Source of the DNA: Chitinimonas sp. BJYL2
Lineage (GTDB): Bacteria; Pseudomonadota; Gammaproteobacteria; Burkholderiales; Chitinimonadaceae
NCBI RefSeq assembly: GCF_027257935.1
Contig: NZ_JANZKW010000003.1
Location: 186,001-250,000 of the forward strand
DNA length: 64,000 nt
Direction: 5' to 3'
Every line of letters starts with the position of its first letter. Position 1 is the first letter of the stretch. The translations under genes were made by a program, and so were the position numbers. The notes under the pieces are model-generated. The model was not told where the DNA came from. It made no database searches and saw only the letters and a list, made by a program, of their open reading frames with translations. This document shows positions 43,366-53,942 of this stretch, piece after piece.

Positions 43366-44715
43366 ATGAATATCGATTCCTGGTTCTCCCGCCTGCTGGG
43401 CTACCCGCGCCTGTTTCTGACGCTGGTCATGGCCGTGGTACTGACCGGCTCCGTGCTGACTTGGTCGCTGCCGCGCACGGGTGGCGACGACAACATCACC
43501 GTGCTGCGCTTTGCCTGGTGGGGCGGTGCAGCGCGCCATCAAGCCACGCTCAAGGCGATTGCCTTGTTTGAAGAGCGCAATCCCGGCGTCAAGGTCAAGG
43601 CCGAGTACATGGGCTTTACCGGTTATCTGGAGCGCACCACCACCCAGATCGCTGGCCGCGCCGAACCCGACCTCATGCAGATCAACTGGGCCTGGATGGC
43701 CATGTTCTCCAAGCGCGGCACCGGCTTTGCCAACCTGGACGACTACGCACACCTGATCAAGCTCAAGCAGTTCGACCCGGCCGATGTGGACATGGGCCGC
43801 GTCAACGGCAAGCTCAACGCGCTGACCGCCTCGTACACCGCGCGGGTGATGCTGTGGAACGAGTCGGCTTACAAGCGTCTTGGCCTGCCCTTGCCCAAGA
43901 CCTGGGACGAGCTGTTCGCCACCGGCGAGGCCTTCCGCAAGCTCAAGGGTGAGAACGCCTATCCGCTTGATGGCGAGCTGTACGACATGATCCTGCTGTC
44001 GCAAGCCTATGTGCACCAGAAGTACGGCACGCCCTATATCGATCCAGCGCAGCCGCGCGTGGCGATGAGCGAGGCGGCTGCGCTGGAATGGGTGCGTACG
44101 TACAAGCGCCTGATTGGCGAACACGTGGCCACGCCCTTGCCCTTGCGTGCCAGCCTCGGCGGTGCCGAAAAGCCGACCGAGCAGCAGCCCGACTGGGTAG
44201 TGGGCAACTGGGCCGGCAACTACACCTGGGATTCGCTGATCGGCCTGCGCGAAAGCACGCTGGATAAAGACCAGAAGCTGGTGCTCGGTGATTTTCCGAC
44301 CCTGCCCGGTGCTGTCACCAGCGGCATGTTCGGTCGGCCGACCATCATGTATGCCGTCAGCCGCCACAGCAAGCACCCCGAGATGGCCGTGCGCCTGATG
44401 GACTTCCTGCTCACCGACCCGGAAGCCGGCCGGATCATGGGCAAGACCCGCGGCATTCCCGCCGTTGCCAGCCAGCGTGCGGTGCTGGAGGCCGACAAGG
44501 TGCTGCCCGAGCTGGAGTTGCGTGCCAACGCGCAGATCCGCGCCCAACGCCAGGCCGGCCGAGTGCCCATGCCCTCGCCGCTATTCGAGCATGCGCGCAT
44601 GCAGAAATTCATGCGCGAAGTGTTCGAGACCGTGGCCTATGGCAAAGCCAGCGACGAAGAAGCCGCCAAGCGGCTGGTCGATGACGGCAATGCGCTGCTG
44701 CACCGTATCAAGTAA
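43366..44715 (+). CDS. togB: oligogalacturonide-binding protein, TogB-like
   Basis: A 449-residue extracytoplasmic solute-binding protein (family 1). The N terminus has a 13-residue tail and one hydrophobic helix (residues ~14-32), perhaps an uncleaved anchor instead of a normal signal peptide. The mature part begins VLRFAWWGGAARH, with FEERNPGVKVKAEYMG and the later NWAGNYTWDSL. It starts two bases after the ATPase stop. The ligand is inferred from the adjacent lyase. Confidence 0.82.
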   Translation: MNIDSWFSRLLGYPRLFLTLVMAVVLTGSVLTWSLPRTGGDDNITVLRFAWWGGAARHQATLKAIALFEERNPGVKVKAEYMGFTGYLERTTTQIAGRAEPDLMQINWAWMAMFSKRGTGFANLDDYAHLIKLKQFDPADVDMGRVNGKLNALTASYTARVMLWNESAYKRLGLPLPKTWDELFATGEAFRKLKGENAYPLDGELYDMILLSQAYVHQKYGTPYIDPAQPRVAMSEAAALEWVRTYKRLIGEHVATPLPLRASLGGAEKPTEQQPDWVVGNWAGNYTWDSLIGLRESTLDKDQKLVLGDFPTLPGAVTSGMFGRPTIMYAVSRHSKHPEMAVRLMDFLLTDPEAGRIMGKTRGIPAVASQRAVLEADKVLPELELRANAQIRAQRQAGRVPMPSPLFEHARMQKFMREVFETVAYGKASDEEAAKRLVDDGNALLHRIK

Positions 44716-44731
44716 TCACCCGGAAACCATC

Positions 44732-45898
44732 ATGAGCAAAGCCACCGTCCGCCAGTTCCAGTTCGCTGTCAGCCACGATCCTGACACCGGCGCCAAAGTC
44801 ACCCGGCTGACGCCGCGCGATGTGACCTGCCATCGCACCTATTTCTATCAGAAGTGCTTCAGCAACGACGGCAGCAAGCTGCTGTTCGCCGGCGAGTTCG
44901 GCCCCGAAGCCAGCCCCAACTGGAACTACCACTGGCTCGATCTGGAAACCCAGACCGCTACCCAGCTGACCGATCAGGCGCGCGAGAACAGCTTTGGCGG
45001 TTTTCTGAGCCCCGACGATGCCTACCTGTACTTTGTGCGGGGTGATCGCCGGCTGATCCGCTTGGCGCTCGGCGATCTGAGCGAAGAGGTCGTCTACACC
45101 GTGCCCGACGAATGGGTCGGCTACGGCACCTGGGTGGCCAACAGCGCCTGCACCAAGATGGTCGGCATCGAAATCCACCGCGACGACTGGTTCCCGCTCA
45201 GCGACTGGCGCAAGTTCGCCGAGATGTATCACCGCAAGCCGCTGTGCCGCTTGATCCGAATCGATCTGCAAACCGGCGCACGCGATGTGATCCTGGAGCA
45301 GCGCGGCTGGCTGGGGCATCCACAGTACCGCCCGTTCGACGACAACACCGTCGCCTACTGCCTCGAAGGCCCGCACGATCTGGTCGATGCGCGCATGTGG
45401 TTCATCGACGAAGACGGCCGCAACCGCCGCTGCGGCAAGGAGCACGCGCAGGGCGAGAGCTGCACCCACGAGTTCTGGGTGCCCGATGGCTCGAAGATGA
45501 TCTACGTGTCCTACCTGAAGGGCGAAACCGAGCGCTGGATACGCGCGCTCGACCCGGTCACCCTGCAAGACGCGCCACTGATGCAGATGCCGCCGTGCTC
45601 GCACCTGATGAGTAACCACGACGGCAGTCTGCTGATCGGCGACGGCTGCGGCTCGCCGGCCGATGTGGCCGATGCCTCGGGCCACGAGATCGAGACCGAC
45701 CCTTACTTGTATGTGTTCGACGTGAAAGCCGGCACCGCCAGCAAGCTCGCGCGTCACGACAGCAGCTGGGGCGTGTACAAGGGTAGCCGCCAGGTCACTC
45801 ACCCGCACCCTTCGTTCACCCCCGATGATCGCCAAGTGCTGTTCAGCGCCGATGGCGACGGCGAGCCGGGGCTGTATCTGGTGGATAGACCGGCATGA
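44732..45898 (+). CDS. ogl: oligogalacturonate lyase (PL22)
   Basis: A 388-residue cytoplasmic beta-propeller lyase, the same length as the Dickeya enzyme. Typical segments: HRTYFYQKCFSNDGSKLLFAG (read as HRTYFYQKCFSNDGSKLLF), CTHEFWVPDG, SYLKGETERWI and SHLMSNHDG, containing the Mn-binding His residues. It splits imported oligogalacturonides to unsaturated monomers. The start at 44732 fits the family N terminus MSKATVRQF. The 3' end overlaps the next gene (ATGA). Confidence 0.94.
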   Translation: MSKATVRQFQFAVSHDPDTGAKVTRLTPRDVTCHRTYFYQKCFSNDGSKLLFAGEFGPEASPNWNYHWLDLETQTATQLTDQARENSFGGFLSPDDAYLYFVRGDRRLIRLALGDLSEEVVYTVPDEWVGYGTWVANSACTKMVGIEIHRDDWFPLSDWRKFAEMYHRKPLCRLIRIDLQTGARDVILEQRGWLGHPQYRPFDDNTVAYCLEGPHDLVDARMWFIDEDGRNRRCGKEHAQGESCTHEFWVPDGSKMIYVSYLKGETERWIRALDPVTLQDAPLMQMPPCSHLMSNHDGSLLIGDGCGSPADVADASGHEIETDPYLYVFDVKAGTASKLARHDSSWGVYKGSRQVTHPHPSFTPDDRQVLFSADGDGEPGLYLVDRPA

Positions 45899-48249
45899 AC
45901 AGCCTGCGCGCGATGAGCCTGGCCTTGCTGGCCACGCTGGTGACTGCCGCCGAGCCTGTGGTCTTGCCTCAGCTTGATGTAGCCAGTGCTGCCCGCCATC
46001 GCGTCGCCGACTATCTGGCCCAGGGCGGCCAGCCCTGGCAGCCCGAAGCGCTGGCCGATACTCGTGCGTGGCAAGCCGATTTCATCGTCGCCGCCGACGG
46101 TAGCGGTACGCACCGCACGCTGGCCGCCGCGATTGCCGCGCTGCCGGCCAAGGGCAGCACGACCAAGCGCAGCTATATCCAGCTCAAAGCGGGCAACTAC
46201 CGCGAGCTGCTGTGCCTGAAAGACAAGGCACCGGTGACGTTATATGGCGATCCGGCGGATGCCGCTGCGGTGACCATCGTTGAAGGCCGCTACAACGCGC
46301 TGGCCAAGCAGACTGGAGAACCCGCCAACCCGTGCCTGCCCGATCTGCCGGCGACGATCTGGGGCACGGCTGGCAGCGCCAGCTTTGCGGTGTTTTCCGA
46401 TGACGTGCAGCTCGCCCACCTGACGATTACCAACGATGCAATGGATGCCGTGCGCAACGGCGAAGGTTACCCCGCCGGCGTGGGCGAATCGGGCGGCGCG
46501 CAAGCCGTGGCGCTGATGACCGAAGGTGACCGCATCCAACTCGATAACGTACGTCTCTTGGGCCATCAGGACACCTTGTATGTGCGCCATCCCAAGAGTG
46601 CCCCGGCAGGCCGCGTGCATGTGCGCAACAGCCTGATCGCCGGCGATGTGGACTTCATCTTTGGTGACGCCACGCTGGTCATCGAACAATCGCAGATCGT
46701 CAGCCGCGGCGGCCGCCGCAAGCCCGGCCACGGGGGGCATGTTTTTGCACCGAGCACCGCACCTGATCGCTCACTGGGCATGCTGGTCAGCCAGACGCGA
46801 TTCTTTGCCGAACCGGGCGTGACGGTGGGTAGCATTTCACTGGGCCGTGCCTGGGATCATGGTGTGGCCAAGGGCGCGTGGCAGGCGGGTGTGTCGCCCA
46901 ATGGTCAGGTGCTGGTGCGCGATAGCGTGCTGGGCCCACACATCGGTGGTTGGGGTACGTCCACATCGCGCCGGCCGTTCAGCGCCGAGGGGCCGCAAGC
47001 CAACCGCTTTGCTGAATACGCCAATGTGCGCTTGCCTGCGCTGGTACCCGCCGGCCAGCGCGATCTCGCCCGCGAAGTACTGGGTCTGCGTGATGGTTGG
47101 GCTGCGGCCGATGGCGGCATGCGTGGCGGTGCCGATGCACTGCCCGCCGATGTGCACGATGTCCGCACGCGCACCGAGCTGCTGGCAGCGCTGGCGCCAC
47201 ATCCGCGCCCGCGCATCGTGCGCGTGCATGGTCTGATCAACCTGAGCGCGGACGACAGCGGCCGCGTGCTGAGCGCCGCCGATTTCCGTGACCCCGACTA
47301 CGACGAAACCGCGTTCGACCGCGCCTACGCCCCCGGCGTGTGGGGCGTCAACAAACCCGCCGGTCCATTGGAAGAGGCACGCAAACGCTCGGCCAAGCGC
47401 CAGTCCGATTTCGTCACCGTGCGCATTCCCTCGAACACCACGCTGATCGGCGTGGGCAAGGATGCCGGCCTCACGCGCGGCATGGTGCTGGTGCAGAAGG
47501 TCGATAACGTCATCCTCCGCAATCTGGCCATCAGCGACGCGTTTGATCACTTTCCTGCCTGGGACCCGGCCGATGGCATCGGCGAATGGAATTCGGAATA
47601 CGACAGCGTGTCGGTGCGCACCTCGCGCCATGTGTGGATCGACCACTGCACGCTATCGAGCGCGCCCGGCGATGCGCCGCTACGGCCACTGCGCCTGGGT
47701 CGGCCCATGCAGCATTACGACGGTCTGCTCGATGTGATCCAGCAATCGAATCATGTGACGATCTCGTGGAACCACTTCCGCAACCACGAGAAGACCTCGC
47801 TGGTGGGCAGCAGCGACAAGCAGGAACTCGATCGCGGGCTGCTCAAGGTCAGTTATCACCACAACCGCTGGGACAACGTGAAGGAACGTGCCCCACGCGT
47901 ACGTTATGGCGCGGTGCACCTGTACAACAATCTTTACGAACCGCGTGATAACGGGCCCTATGCTTGGCACTACTCGATCGGTGTGGGCCGTGAGGCGCAG
48001 ATCATCAGCGAGCGCAATATTTGGGAGACGCACGCTGGCGCCTCGGCGAGCCGTGTGTGGAAGCTGCTCGGAGATGGCGCACTGGGGGACAGGGAGTCGT
48101 TGTTCAACGGCAAGCCGCTGGCGCCGGGTCTGGTCGCTCGGCCATTGCACGCGGTGATGTCGGCGCCGCCTTGGGGGCAGGGGCTGGATGCCGCGCCGGA
48201 TGTGGCCAAGTTGGTTCGCGCCGGCGCGGGAGCAGGACTGCTTGAGTGA
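45895..48249 (+). CDS. bifunctional pectinesterase (CE8)-pectate lyase (PL1)
   Basis: A 784-residue secreted fusion. A signal peptide (residues ~1-19, ALLATLVTAAEP) precedes a CE8 pectin methylesterase (~60-385; GSGTHRTLAAAI, GHQDTLYVRHP, GDVDFIFGDA and LGRAWD hold the catalytic Gln, Asp and Arg). A PL1 pectate lyase follows (~425-784; WIDHCTLS, DGLLDVIQQSNHVTISWNHF, VSYHHNRWDNVKERAPRVR with the catalytic Arg). One chain would first demethylate pectin and then cleave the product. Its ATG overlaps the ogl stop, tying secreted and cytoplasmic steps in one operon. Confidence 0.92.
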   Translation: MNSLRAMSLALLATLVTAAEPVVLPQLDVASAARHRVADYLAQGGQPWQPEALADTRAWQADFIVAADGSGTHRTLAAAIAALPAKGSTTKRSYIQLKAGNYRELLCLKDKAPVTLYGDPADAAAVTIVEGRYNALAKQTGEPANPCLPDLPATIWGTAGSASFAVFSDDVQLAHLTITNDAMDAVRNGEGYPAGVGESGGAQAVALMTEGDRIQLDNVRLLGHQDTLYVRHPKSAPAGRVHVRNSLIAGDVDFIFGDATLVIEQSQIVSRGGRRKPGHGGHVFAPSTAPDRSLGMLVSQTRFFAEPGVTVGSISLGRAWDHGVAKGAWQAGVSPNGQVLVRDSVLGPHIGGWGTSTSRRPFSAEGPQANRFAEYANVRLPALVPAGQRDLAREVLGLRDGWAAADGGMRGGADALPADVHDVRTRTELLAALAPHPRPRIVRVHGLINLSADDSGRVLSAADFRDPDYDETAFDRAYAPGVWGVNKPAGPLEEARKRSAKRQSDFVTVRIPSNTTLIGVGKDAGLTRGMVLVQKVDNVILRNLAISDAFDHFPAWDPADGIGEWNSEYDSVSVRTSRHVWIDHCTLSSAPGDAPLRPLRLGRPMQHYDGLLDVIQQSNHVTISWNHFRNHEKTSLVGSSDKQELDRGLLKVSYHHNRWDNVKERAPRVRYGAVHLYNNLYEPRDNGPYAWHYSIGVGREAQIISERNIWETHAGASASRVWKLLGDGALGDRESLFNGKPLAPGLVARPLHAVMSAPPWGQGLDAAPDVAKLVRAGAGAGLLE

Positions 48250-48309
48250 TCGGTCGCGCCGGCCGATAATAATTAATGAAACAGCAGACCAAAGAAAATA
48301 GAACACGCC

Positions 48310-49125
48310 ATGCTTGATGATATCGACAGCAAACAACCCGAATCGGTCGCCGCCGTACTCAAAGTGTTTGCGATTCTGCAGGCCTTGTCCGAACGCAATG
48401 AATCGGGCCTGTCCGACCTCTCGGTGCGTCTGGCCATGCCCAAGGCCACGTTGTACCGGTTTTTGCAGACCATGAAGACGCTGGGTTATGTGCGCCAGGA
48501 GCCCGATACCGAACGCTATGGCCTGACCATGCGCATGTTCGAGCTGGGCGCCAAGGCGCTGCAATATCCCGATATCGTCGAAATTGCCAAACCACACATG
48601 CAGCGGCTGTCCGATGCCACCGGCGAGACGGTGCATCTGGGCATGCTGATCGATAGCGAGATCATCTACATCCACAAGGTGGATTCGCACCACACGCTGG
48701 GCATGTATTCACGCGTGGGTCGGCGCGCGCCGATCCATTGCACCGGCATCGGCAAGGTGCTGATGGCCTGGGAAAGCGCGGCCCATCGTGATCGAGTGCT
48801 GGCAGGCTGCGATTTCAAGCGCTTCCGAGACAAGACCATCACCACGCGTGCCGACTTTGATGCCGAACTTGAGCGCACCCTGGCCCAGGGTTTCGGTCAG
48901 GACAGGGAAGAGTTCGACGACCATATCCGCTGTGCAGCCATGCCAATTTTCGGCATGCAGAATCAAGTCGTGGCCGGCATGAGTGTGTCATTCCCGACCT
49001 TCCGCTACGACGAAGCACGTGAACCTGAACTGGTGGCCATGCTGCGCGACGCCAGCCGCGATATTTCTCGCCAGCTCGGCTGCACCGAATTTCCGCTCGA
49101 TCCGCCGGAGGTCCGGCGCCGTTGA
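48310..49125 (+). CDS. kdgR: IclR-family regulator, KdgR-like
   Basis: A 271-residue protein: winged helix (residues ~15-75, with SDLSVRLAMPKATLYRFLQTM) and IclR effector domain (~90-255, with GETVHLGMLIDSEIIYIHKVD and PIHCTGIGKVLMAW). KdgR of enterobacteria, the same family, releases its operators when KDG is bound. Its position at the end of the pectin operon and the TGAAAC-type boxes at several pectin promoters support this role. A TGAAAC half-site also lies upstream of this gene. Confidence 0.85.
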   Translation: MLDDIDSKQPESVAAVLKVFAILQALSERNESGLSDLSVRLAMPKATLYRFLQTMKTLGYVRQEPDTERYGLTMRMFELGAKALQYPDIVEIAKPHMQRLSDATGETVHLGMLIDSEIIYIHKVDSHHTLGMYSRVGRRAPIHCTGIGKVLMAWESAAHRDRVLAGCDFKRFRDKTITTRADFDAELERTLAQGFGQDREEFDDHIRCAAMPIFGMQNQVVAGMSVSFPTFRYDEAREPELVAMLRDASRDISRQLGCTEFPLDPPEVRRR

Positions 49126-49169
49126 GAGCGGGTACGGCACGCTGAATCGCGATCGATGAGAATATATAT

Positions 49170-49202
49170 AAAAGGGCTGCACATCAGTGCGGCCTTTTTT
49201 TT
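49170..49202 (+). terminator. terminator after kdgR
   Basis: The stem AAAGGGCTGCAC/GTGCGGCCTTT (two G:T pairs) with an ATCA loop runs into eight T residues. Confidence 0.82.
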
Positions 49203-49310
49203 GTCCCGGCGCTGTCCGATAACTTAGATGAAACAAACACAAACACTGACCGGGCTCAGCCCGGCAAGGCTCCCTTGTGGGCCATCATGCAATTCAAAGG
49301 ACTAGCGGAT

Positions 49311-51389
49311 ATGAATACCCTGTTTGCAAACTGGCAGCTCCGGACCAAGGTGCTGGTGGCCTCCGCCGTGGCGATTGCCATTGGCTTTGGCGTGATGATC
49401 TGGGTGATCGCGGCGGGCGTTTACAAAGACGCCGAAGCGGTTGGCCTGGCAAGGGCGGACGAGCAGGCTGACGCCTATGCGCGTCAGGTCAGCGATCAGT
49501 TCGCGGTGGGCTATGCTTTGCCACGCCATCTGGCCGAGGCGGTACAGGGTATGCAGGGGGCCGGGCAAGTGCCGGAGCGGCAAGTGCTCGACAAGATGAT
49601 CGTCAAGCTACTCGGCGGTTTTCCCGACGCCTCGGGATTGTGGATGATATGGGAGCCCGATGCGCTGGATGGCAAGGATGCCGACTATGCCAGCCAGTTC
49701 CCTCAGTATGACCCGACCGGCCGTTACATGCCTTATGTCACCCAGTCCGAGGGCAAGATCGCCATCGACAAGATGCTGGATGATGCCAACCTGAAAAAGG
49801 CGATGGAGTTCAAGGACAACCCGGCGGGCTATAAGCCGCCTTACGAGGAACCGGGCTGGGGCGACTTCTACTACACCCCCAAGCAGCGCGGCCGCGATAC
49901 CGTGACCGAGCCCTATCCCTACGAGGTACAGGGCAAGCCGGTGCTGATGTCCTCGCTGGCCGTGGCGATGAAGGATGCCAATGGCAAGTTTGCCGGGATA
50001 TCCGCGGTGGATCTGCCCCTGGGAAACCTGCAAAGCACCTTCAGCAAGTACAAGCCTTTCGGTGTGGGCTACCTGACCTTGGTGTCCAACGGTGGTCTCT
50101 ATGTCGTGAATCGGGATGACAAGTTGCTCGGCAAGCCTATCGAGAAGTCGGGCTACCCGGCCGATTTCATGCAGCAGATCCAGGCGGGCAAGGAAGTCCA
50201 GTTCGAGCGCAATGGCGAACTCCACGTCTGGCGCCCGATCGTGATGGGGAACAGTGGCCAGAACTGGGGTCTGGGTGTGTCCATTCCAAAGGCCACCATT
50301 GTGGCCGATGCCGTTTCCGCCCGTAATGAAGCCTTGTTTGTGGGCCTGATTGCGGCAGTGCTGATCGTGGTCATGATCGGTGTCCTGCTCACGGTGCTGA
50401 CCCGCCCGCTGGAACGTTTGGCCAAGGCCATGGAAACACTGGCCACGGGCGAGGGCGATCTGACTCGCCGCCTTGATGTGGTGGCGCGCGACGAGATCGG
50501 TCGCACCTCCGAATCCTTCAATCACTTCATGGGCCGCTTGCGCGACATGTTCGTGCAGGTACGTGAACAGAGTCAGTCCGTGGGGCATGCCGCGGCGCGT
50601 CTGTCGGCCAGCGCCAATATCGTGGAGCGCTCGTCCAGCGAGCAGGCCGAGGCGGCCACGGCGACGGCGGCCAGCGTGGAGGAAGTCACCGTCAGCATCC
50701 AGCACATTGCCGAAACCGCGCGCGATTTTGAAGCCAGTGCCAAACAGACCGGCAAGGCAACGGCCGAGGGTGAGGCGCTGGTGGAAGAGGTGGCGGTAGA
50801 GATAGACAAGGTCAACCGCACGGTCGATGCCCTCGCCACCACCATGCAGAACCTCGGTCAGCAATCGACCAAGGTCGATACCATCGTCAATGTCATCAAG
50901 GACATTGCCGATCAGACCAACCTGCTTGCACTCAATGCGGCCATCGAGGCGGCGCGGGCAGGCGAGCAGGGCCGCGGCTTTGCTGTGGTGGCGGACGAGG
51001 TACGCAAACTGGCGGCACGCACGGCCGATGCCACGGTGGAGATCGGTCGCATCGTGGTCGAGATCCAGCGCGAAATCCACACGGCTGGCGGCAATATGAG
51101 TGCCACGCGTGAGCAGATTGCCAGCGGCGTGGAAATCTCCCACAAGGCCAGCAGCGCGATCGGCGCCGTACAGGGGGAAACTGCCCGGCTGGTGGGTGAT
51201 GTGTCGGTGATCGCCGATTCCACTCGCGAACAGGCTGCTGCGAGTACCGACATTGCCCAGAACGTGGAGCGCATCAGTACGATGGCGCAGACCAACAGCC
51301 ATGCCGTGGCTGATATGGCCCATTCGGTGGCCGAGCTGGAGGCCTTGTCACGCAGCCTGGGTGAGCTGGTCGGACGCTTCCGCACCTGA
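49311..51389 (+). CDS. methyl-accepting chemotaxis protein with dCache sensor
   Basis: A 692-residue receptor: first membrane helix (residues ~15-36), periplasmic dCache-type domain (~45-340, with [17 protein letters not shown] and [20 protein letters not shown]), second helix (~342-366), HAMP (~368-420) and signalling domain with the tip [20 protein letters not shown]. The start at 49311 ([13 protein letters not shown]) follows AAAGGA. A TGAAAC half-site at 49229-49234 and the position next to kdgR suggest chemotaxis to pectin products, but the ligand is unproven. Confidence 0.88.
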   Translation: MNTLFANWQLRTKVLVASAVAIAIGFGVMIWVIAAGVYKDAEAVGLARADEQADAYARQVSDQFAVGYALPRHLAEAVQGMQGAGQVPERQVLDKMIVKLLGGFPDASGLWMIWEPDALDGKDADYASQFPQYDPTGRYMPYVTQSEGKIAIDKMLDDANLKKAMEFKDNPAGYKPPYEEPGWGDFYYTPKQRGRDTVTEPYPYEVQGKPVLMSSLAVAMKDANGKFAGISAVDLPLGNLQSTFSKYKPFGVGYLTLVSNGGLYVVNRDDKLLGKPIEKSGYPADFMQQIQAGKEVQFERNGELHVWRPIVMGNSGQNWGLGVSIPKATIVADAVSARNEALFVGLIAAVLIVVMIGVLLTVLTRPLERLAKAMETLATGEGDLTRRLDVVARDEIGRTSESFNHFMGRLRDMFVQVREQSQSVGHAAARLSASANIVERSSSEQAEAATATAASVEEVTVSIQHIAETARDFEASAKQTGKATAEGEALVEEVAVEIDKVNRTVDALATTMQNLGQQSTKVDTIVNVIKDIADQTNLLALNAAIEAARAGEQGRGFAVVADEVRKLAARTADATVEIGRIVVEIQREIHTAGGNMSATREQIASGVEISHKASSAIGAVQGETARLVGDVSVIADSTREQAAASTDIAQNVERISTMAQTNSHAVADMAHSVAELEALSRSLGELVGRFRT

Positions 51390-51416
51390 GTCAGGCGGGC
51401 AGCAAGACAGAATGGA

Positions 51417-51448
51417 CGAAGGGCCGGCAAAACCGGCCCTTCGTTTCT
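51417..51448 (+). terminator. terminator after the chemoreceptor gene
   Basis: A perfect 11-bp stem CGAAGGGCCGG/CCGGCCCTTCG with a CAAAA loop, then TTTCTT. Confidence 0.87.
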
Positions 51449-51777
51449 TGCTCCCGCTATAGGCGGGTTGCGCCTGTCGCTGCTGCGGGGTGGCGGGCAA
51501 TGACGCCGCCTGCCCTATCTATCGGCAAGTCAGCCGGTTTATGCAGTGCTGTGGCGAAAAATCTTTGCAACAATCGGCCCGTACCATCGCGCCACTTTCC
51601 TCTGGGCTGCAAAGCCGGGGTGTGGCTCTGGCCCGGTCGAGCCCAAAGTGCCGGGCACCAATCACACGTCGCTGTGGTGCCACAGCGATGCCTGAATCCG
51701 GGTGATGTTGTCCTGTGTACCGTGCCTACATGGCGCAAGCCGACTAGCATGAAAGTCGAGCGCAAAAAGGGCAGGGC
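51449..51777. other. gene-free stretch before the glycogen operon
   Basis: About 330 bases with no supported gene, repeat or RNA. It must contain the promoter for glgB, but no convincing -35/-10 pair stands out; AAAAAGGGCAGGGC just before the glgB ATG can serve as a ribosome site. Confidence 0.5.
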
Positions 51778-53940
51778 ATGACGGGCAGTCTGGATCACTG
51801 GGAAATCGAAGCCATCTGTCGCGGCGAACACGCCGATGCATTTGCCGTGCTGGGCCCGCATCGTGTCGGTGATCAGCTCAGGGTGCGTGCCTGGCTACCC
51901 GGCGCGGAATCGCTGGTCGTGTTGACTCGCCAGGGCCACGAACTGGCTACGGCGCAGTGTCTTGATGCCCGGGGCTTCTTTGAGGCCAGCCTGCCCGCTA
52001 CGTCGCAGATGCCGGTGTATCAGTTGCAGGCGGTCTGGTCGGGCAAGGCATATCGATTGGATGATCCCTATTGCCATGCCCCCTTGCTTACGGATGAGGA
52101 GCGCTGGCTGCTCGGTGAAGGCAGTCATCGCCAGCTCTGGCGCACACTGGGTGCCCATTGTCTGACCATTGATGGTGTCGCTGGTGTGCGCTTTGCCGTG
52201 TGGGCACCCAATGCCAAGCGTGTGGCCGTGGTGGGCGACTTCAACCACTGGGATGGTCGTCGCCACACCATGCGCCTGCGGCGCGAGTGTGGTGTGTGGG
52301 AGCTGTTCCTGCCCGGCGTGGAAGCCGGCGCGCGCTACAAGTACGAGATGCTGGATTGGGACGGTCAGCGTCAGCACAAGGCCGACCCCGTTGCCTTTGC
52401 CGCCGAAATGCGACCGGCTACGGCTTCCATTGTCAGCCCGCTACCCTCCCCACCGGCGGGCCCACGTGCCAACAACCAGCGCGATGCGGCGATCAGCATC
52501 TACGAGGTCCATCCGGGTTCGTGGCGGCGTCATGCCGATGGGGGCTGGCTTACCTACCGCGAACTGGCAGACCAGCTGATTCCCTATGTGGCGGCGATGG
52601 GCTTTACCCATATCGAGCTGCTGCCGGTCACCGAACACCCGTTTGATGGCTCCTGGGGCTACCAGCCCACGGGCCTGTACGCTCCTACTTCAAGGTTTGG
52701 CACCCCGGCCGACTTTGCGGACTTTGTGACGGTGGCCCATGCGGCAGGTATCGGCGTGCTGCTCGACTGGGTGCCCGGCCATTTCCCTACCGATGCTCAC
52801 GGTCTCGCCAGTTTCGATGGCACGCATCTGTACGAGCATGCCGACCCGCGTGAAGGCTTCCACCGCGATTGGCACACGCTGATCTACAACTACGGCCGCC
52901 GTGAAGTGGCCAACTACCTGTCGGCCAATGCCTTGTTCTGGCTACAGCAGTATGGGGTGGACGGATTGCGCGTCGATGCCGTGGCCTCGATGCTGTACCG
53001 CGACTACAGCCGTCCCGAGGGTGAATGGGTGCCCAATGCCCATGGCGGGCGCGAGAATCTGGAGGCGATTGCTTTCCTGCGCCAGACCAACCACTGGGTC
53101 GGAGTGGAAGCGCCCGGCACCGCAACACTGGCGGAGGAATCCACCGCCTTCCCGCAGGTGAGCCGGCCCCCCGAGATGGGCGGCTTGGGTTTCCACTACA
53201 AGTGGAACATGGGCTGGATGCACGACACACTCGACTACATCCGCCGCGACCCCGTGCACCGCTGTCATCACCACCACCAGCTGCACTTCGGCCTTAGCTA
53301 TGCGTTTGGCGAGAACTATGTGCTGCCGCTCTCGCACGATGAAGTCGTCCACGGCAAGGGATCACTGCTGAACAAGATGCCCGGCGACGACTGGCAGCGC
53401 TTTGCGAATCTGCGTGCCTACTACGGCTTCATGTGGGCGCATCCGGGCAAGAAGCTGCTGTTCATGGGTGGCGAGTTCGGCCAGTGTGCCGAGTGGAACC
53501 ACGATGCGAGCCTTGATTGGCAACTGCTCGAACACGAGCGCCACGCCGGCCTGCAACGGCTGGTGGGCGATCTGAACGCGCTGTACCGCAACACGCCGGC
53601 CCTGCATCGGCTCGATTGCGAATCGGCCGGGTTTGATTGGGTATGCCACGACGATGCCGACAATTCGGTACTCAGCTTTTTGCGCTACGACGGCCAAGGC
53701 GGTTGCGTGCTCGTGGTGTGCAACTTCACCCCGCAGGTCCACAGCGCCTACCGCGTCGGCGTGCCGCTGGCCGGTCGCTGGCGCGAGGTGCTCAATACCG
53801 ACTCAAGCCGCTATGGCGGCAGCAATGTGGGTCAAACCGAGGCGCAGACCAGCACGGCCGGCTGGCATGGCCGTGCCCAGTCGCTGAGCCTGACGCTTGG
53901 GCCGCTGGCAACGCAGTTCTTTGTGCATGAGGGTGGCTAA
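51778..53940 (+). CDS. glgB: 1,4-alpha-glucan branching enzyme
   Basis: A 720-residue GH13 enzyme with an N-terminal extra domain (residues ~1-110), CBM48 (~115-215), catalytic barrel (~235-610) and C-terminal beta domain. Catalytic blocks: [17 protein letters not shown] (nucleophile Asp), LAEESTAFP (acid Glu) and [12 protein letters not shown] (Asp). It introduces alpha-1,6 branches in glycogen. It is the first gene of glgB-glgX-pgm-glgC-glgA and is separated from glgX by two bases. Confidence 0.95.
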   Translation: MTGSLDHWEIEAICRGEHADAFAVLGPHRVGDQLRVRAWLPGAESLVVLTRQGHELATAQCLDARGFFEASLPATSQMPVYQLQAVWSGKAYRLDDPYCHAPLLTDEERWLLGEGSHRQLWRTLGAHCLTIDGVAGVRFAVWAPNAKRVAVVGDFNHWDGRRHTMRLRRECGVWELFLPGVEAGARYKYEMLDWDGQRQHKADPVAFAAEMRPATASIVSPLPSPPAGPRANNQRDAAISIYEVHPGSWRRHADGGWLTYRELADQLIPYVAAMGFTHIELLPVTEHPFDGSWGYQPTGLYAPTSRFGTPADFADFVTVAHAAGIGVLLDWVPGHFPTDAHGLASFDGTHLYEHADPREGFHRDWHTLIYNYGRREVANYLSANALFWLQQYGVDGLRVDAVASMLYRDYSRPEGEWVPNAHGGRENLEAIAFLRQTNHWVGVEAPGTATLAEESTAFPQVSRPPEMGGLGFHYKWNMGWMHDTLDYIRRDPVHRCHHHHQLHFGLSYAFGENYVLPLSHDEVVHGKGSLLNKMPGDDWQRFANLRAYYGFMWAHPGKKLLFMGGEFGQCAEWNHDASLDWQLLEHERHAGLQRLVGDLNALYRNTPALHRLDCESAGFDWVCHDDADNSVLSFLRYDGQGGCVLVVCNFTPQVHSAYRVGVPLAGRWREVLNTDSSRYGGSNVGQTEAQTSTAGWHGRAQSLSLTLGPLATQFFVHEGG

Positions 53941-53942
53941 GC

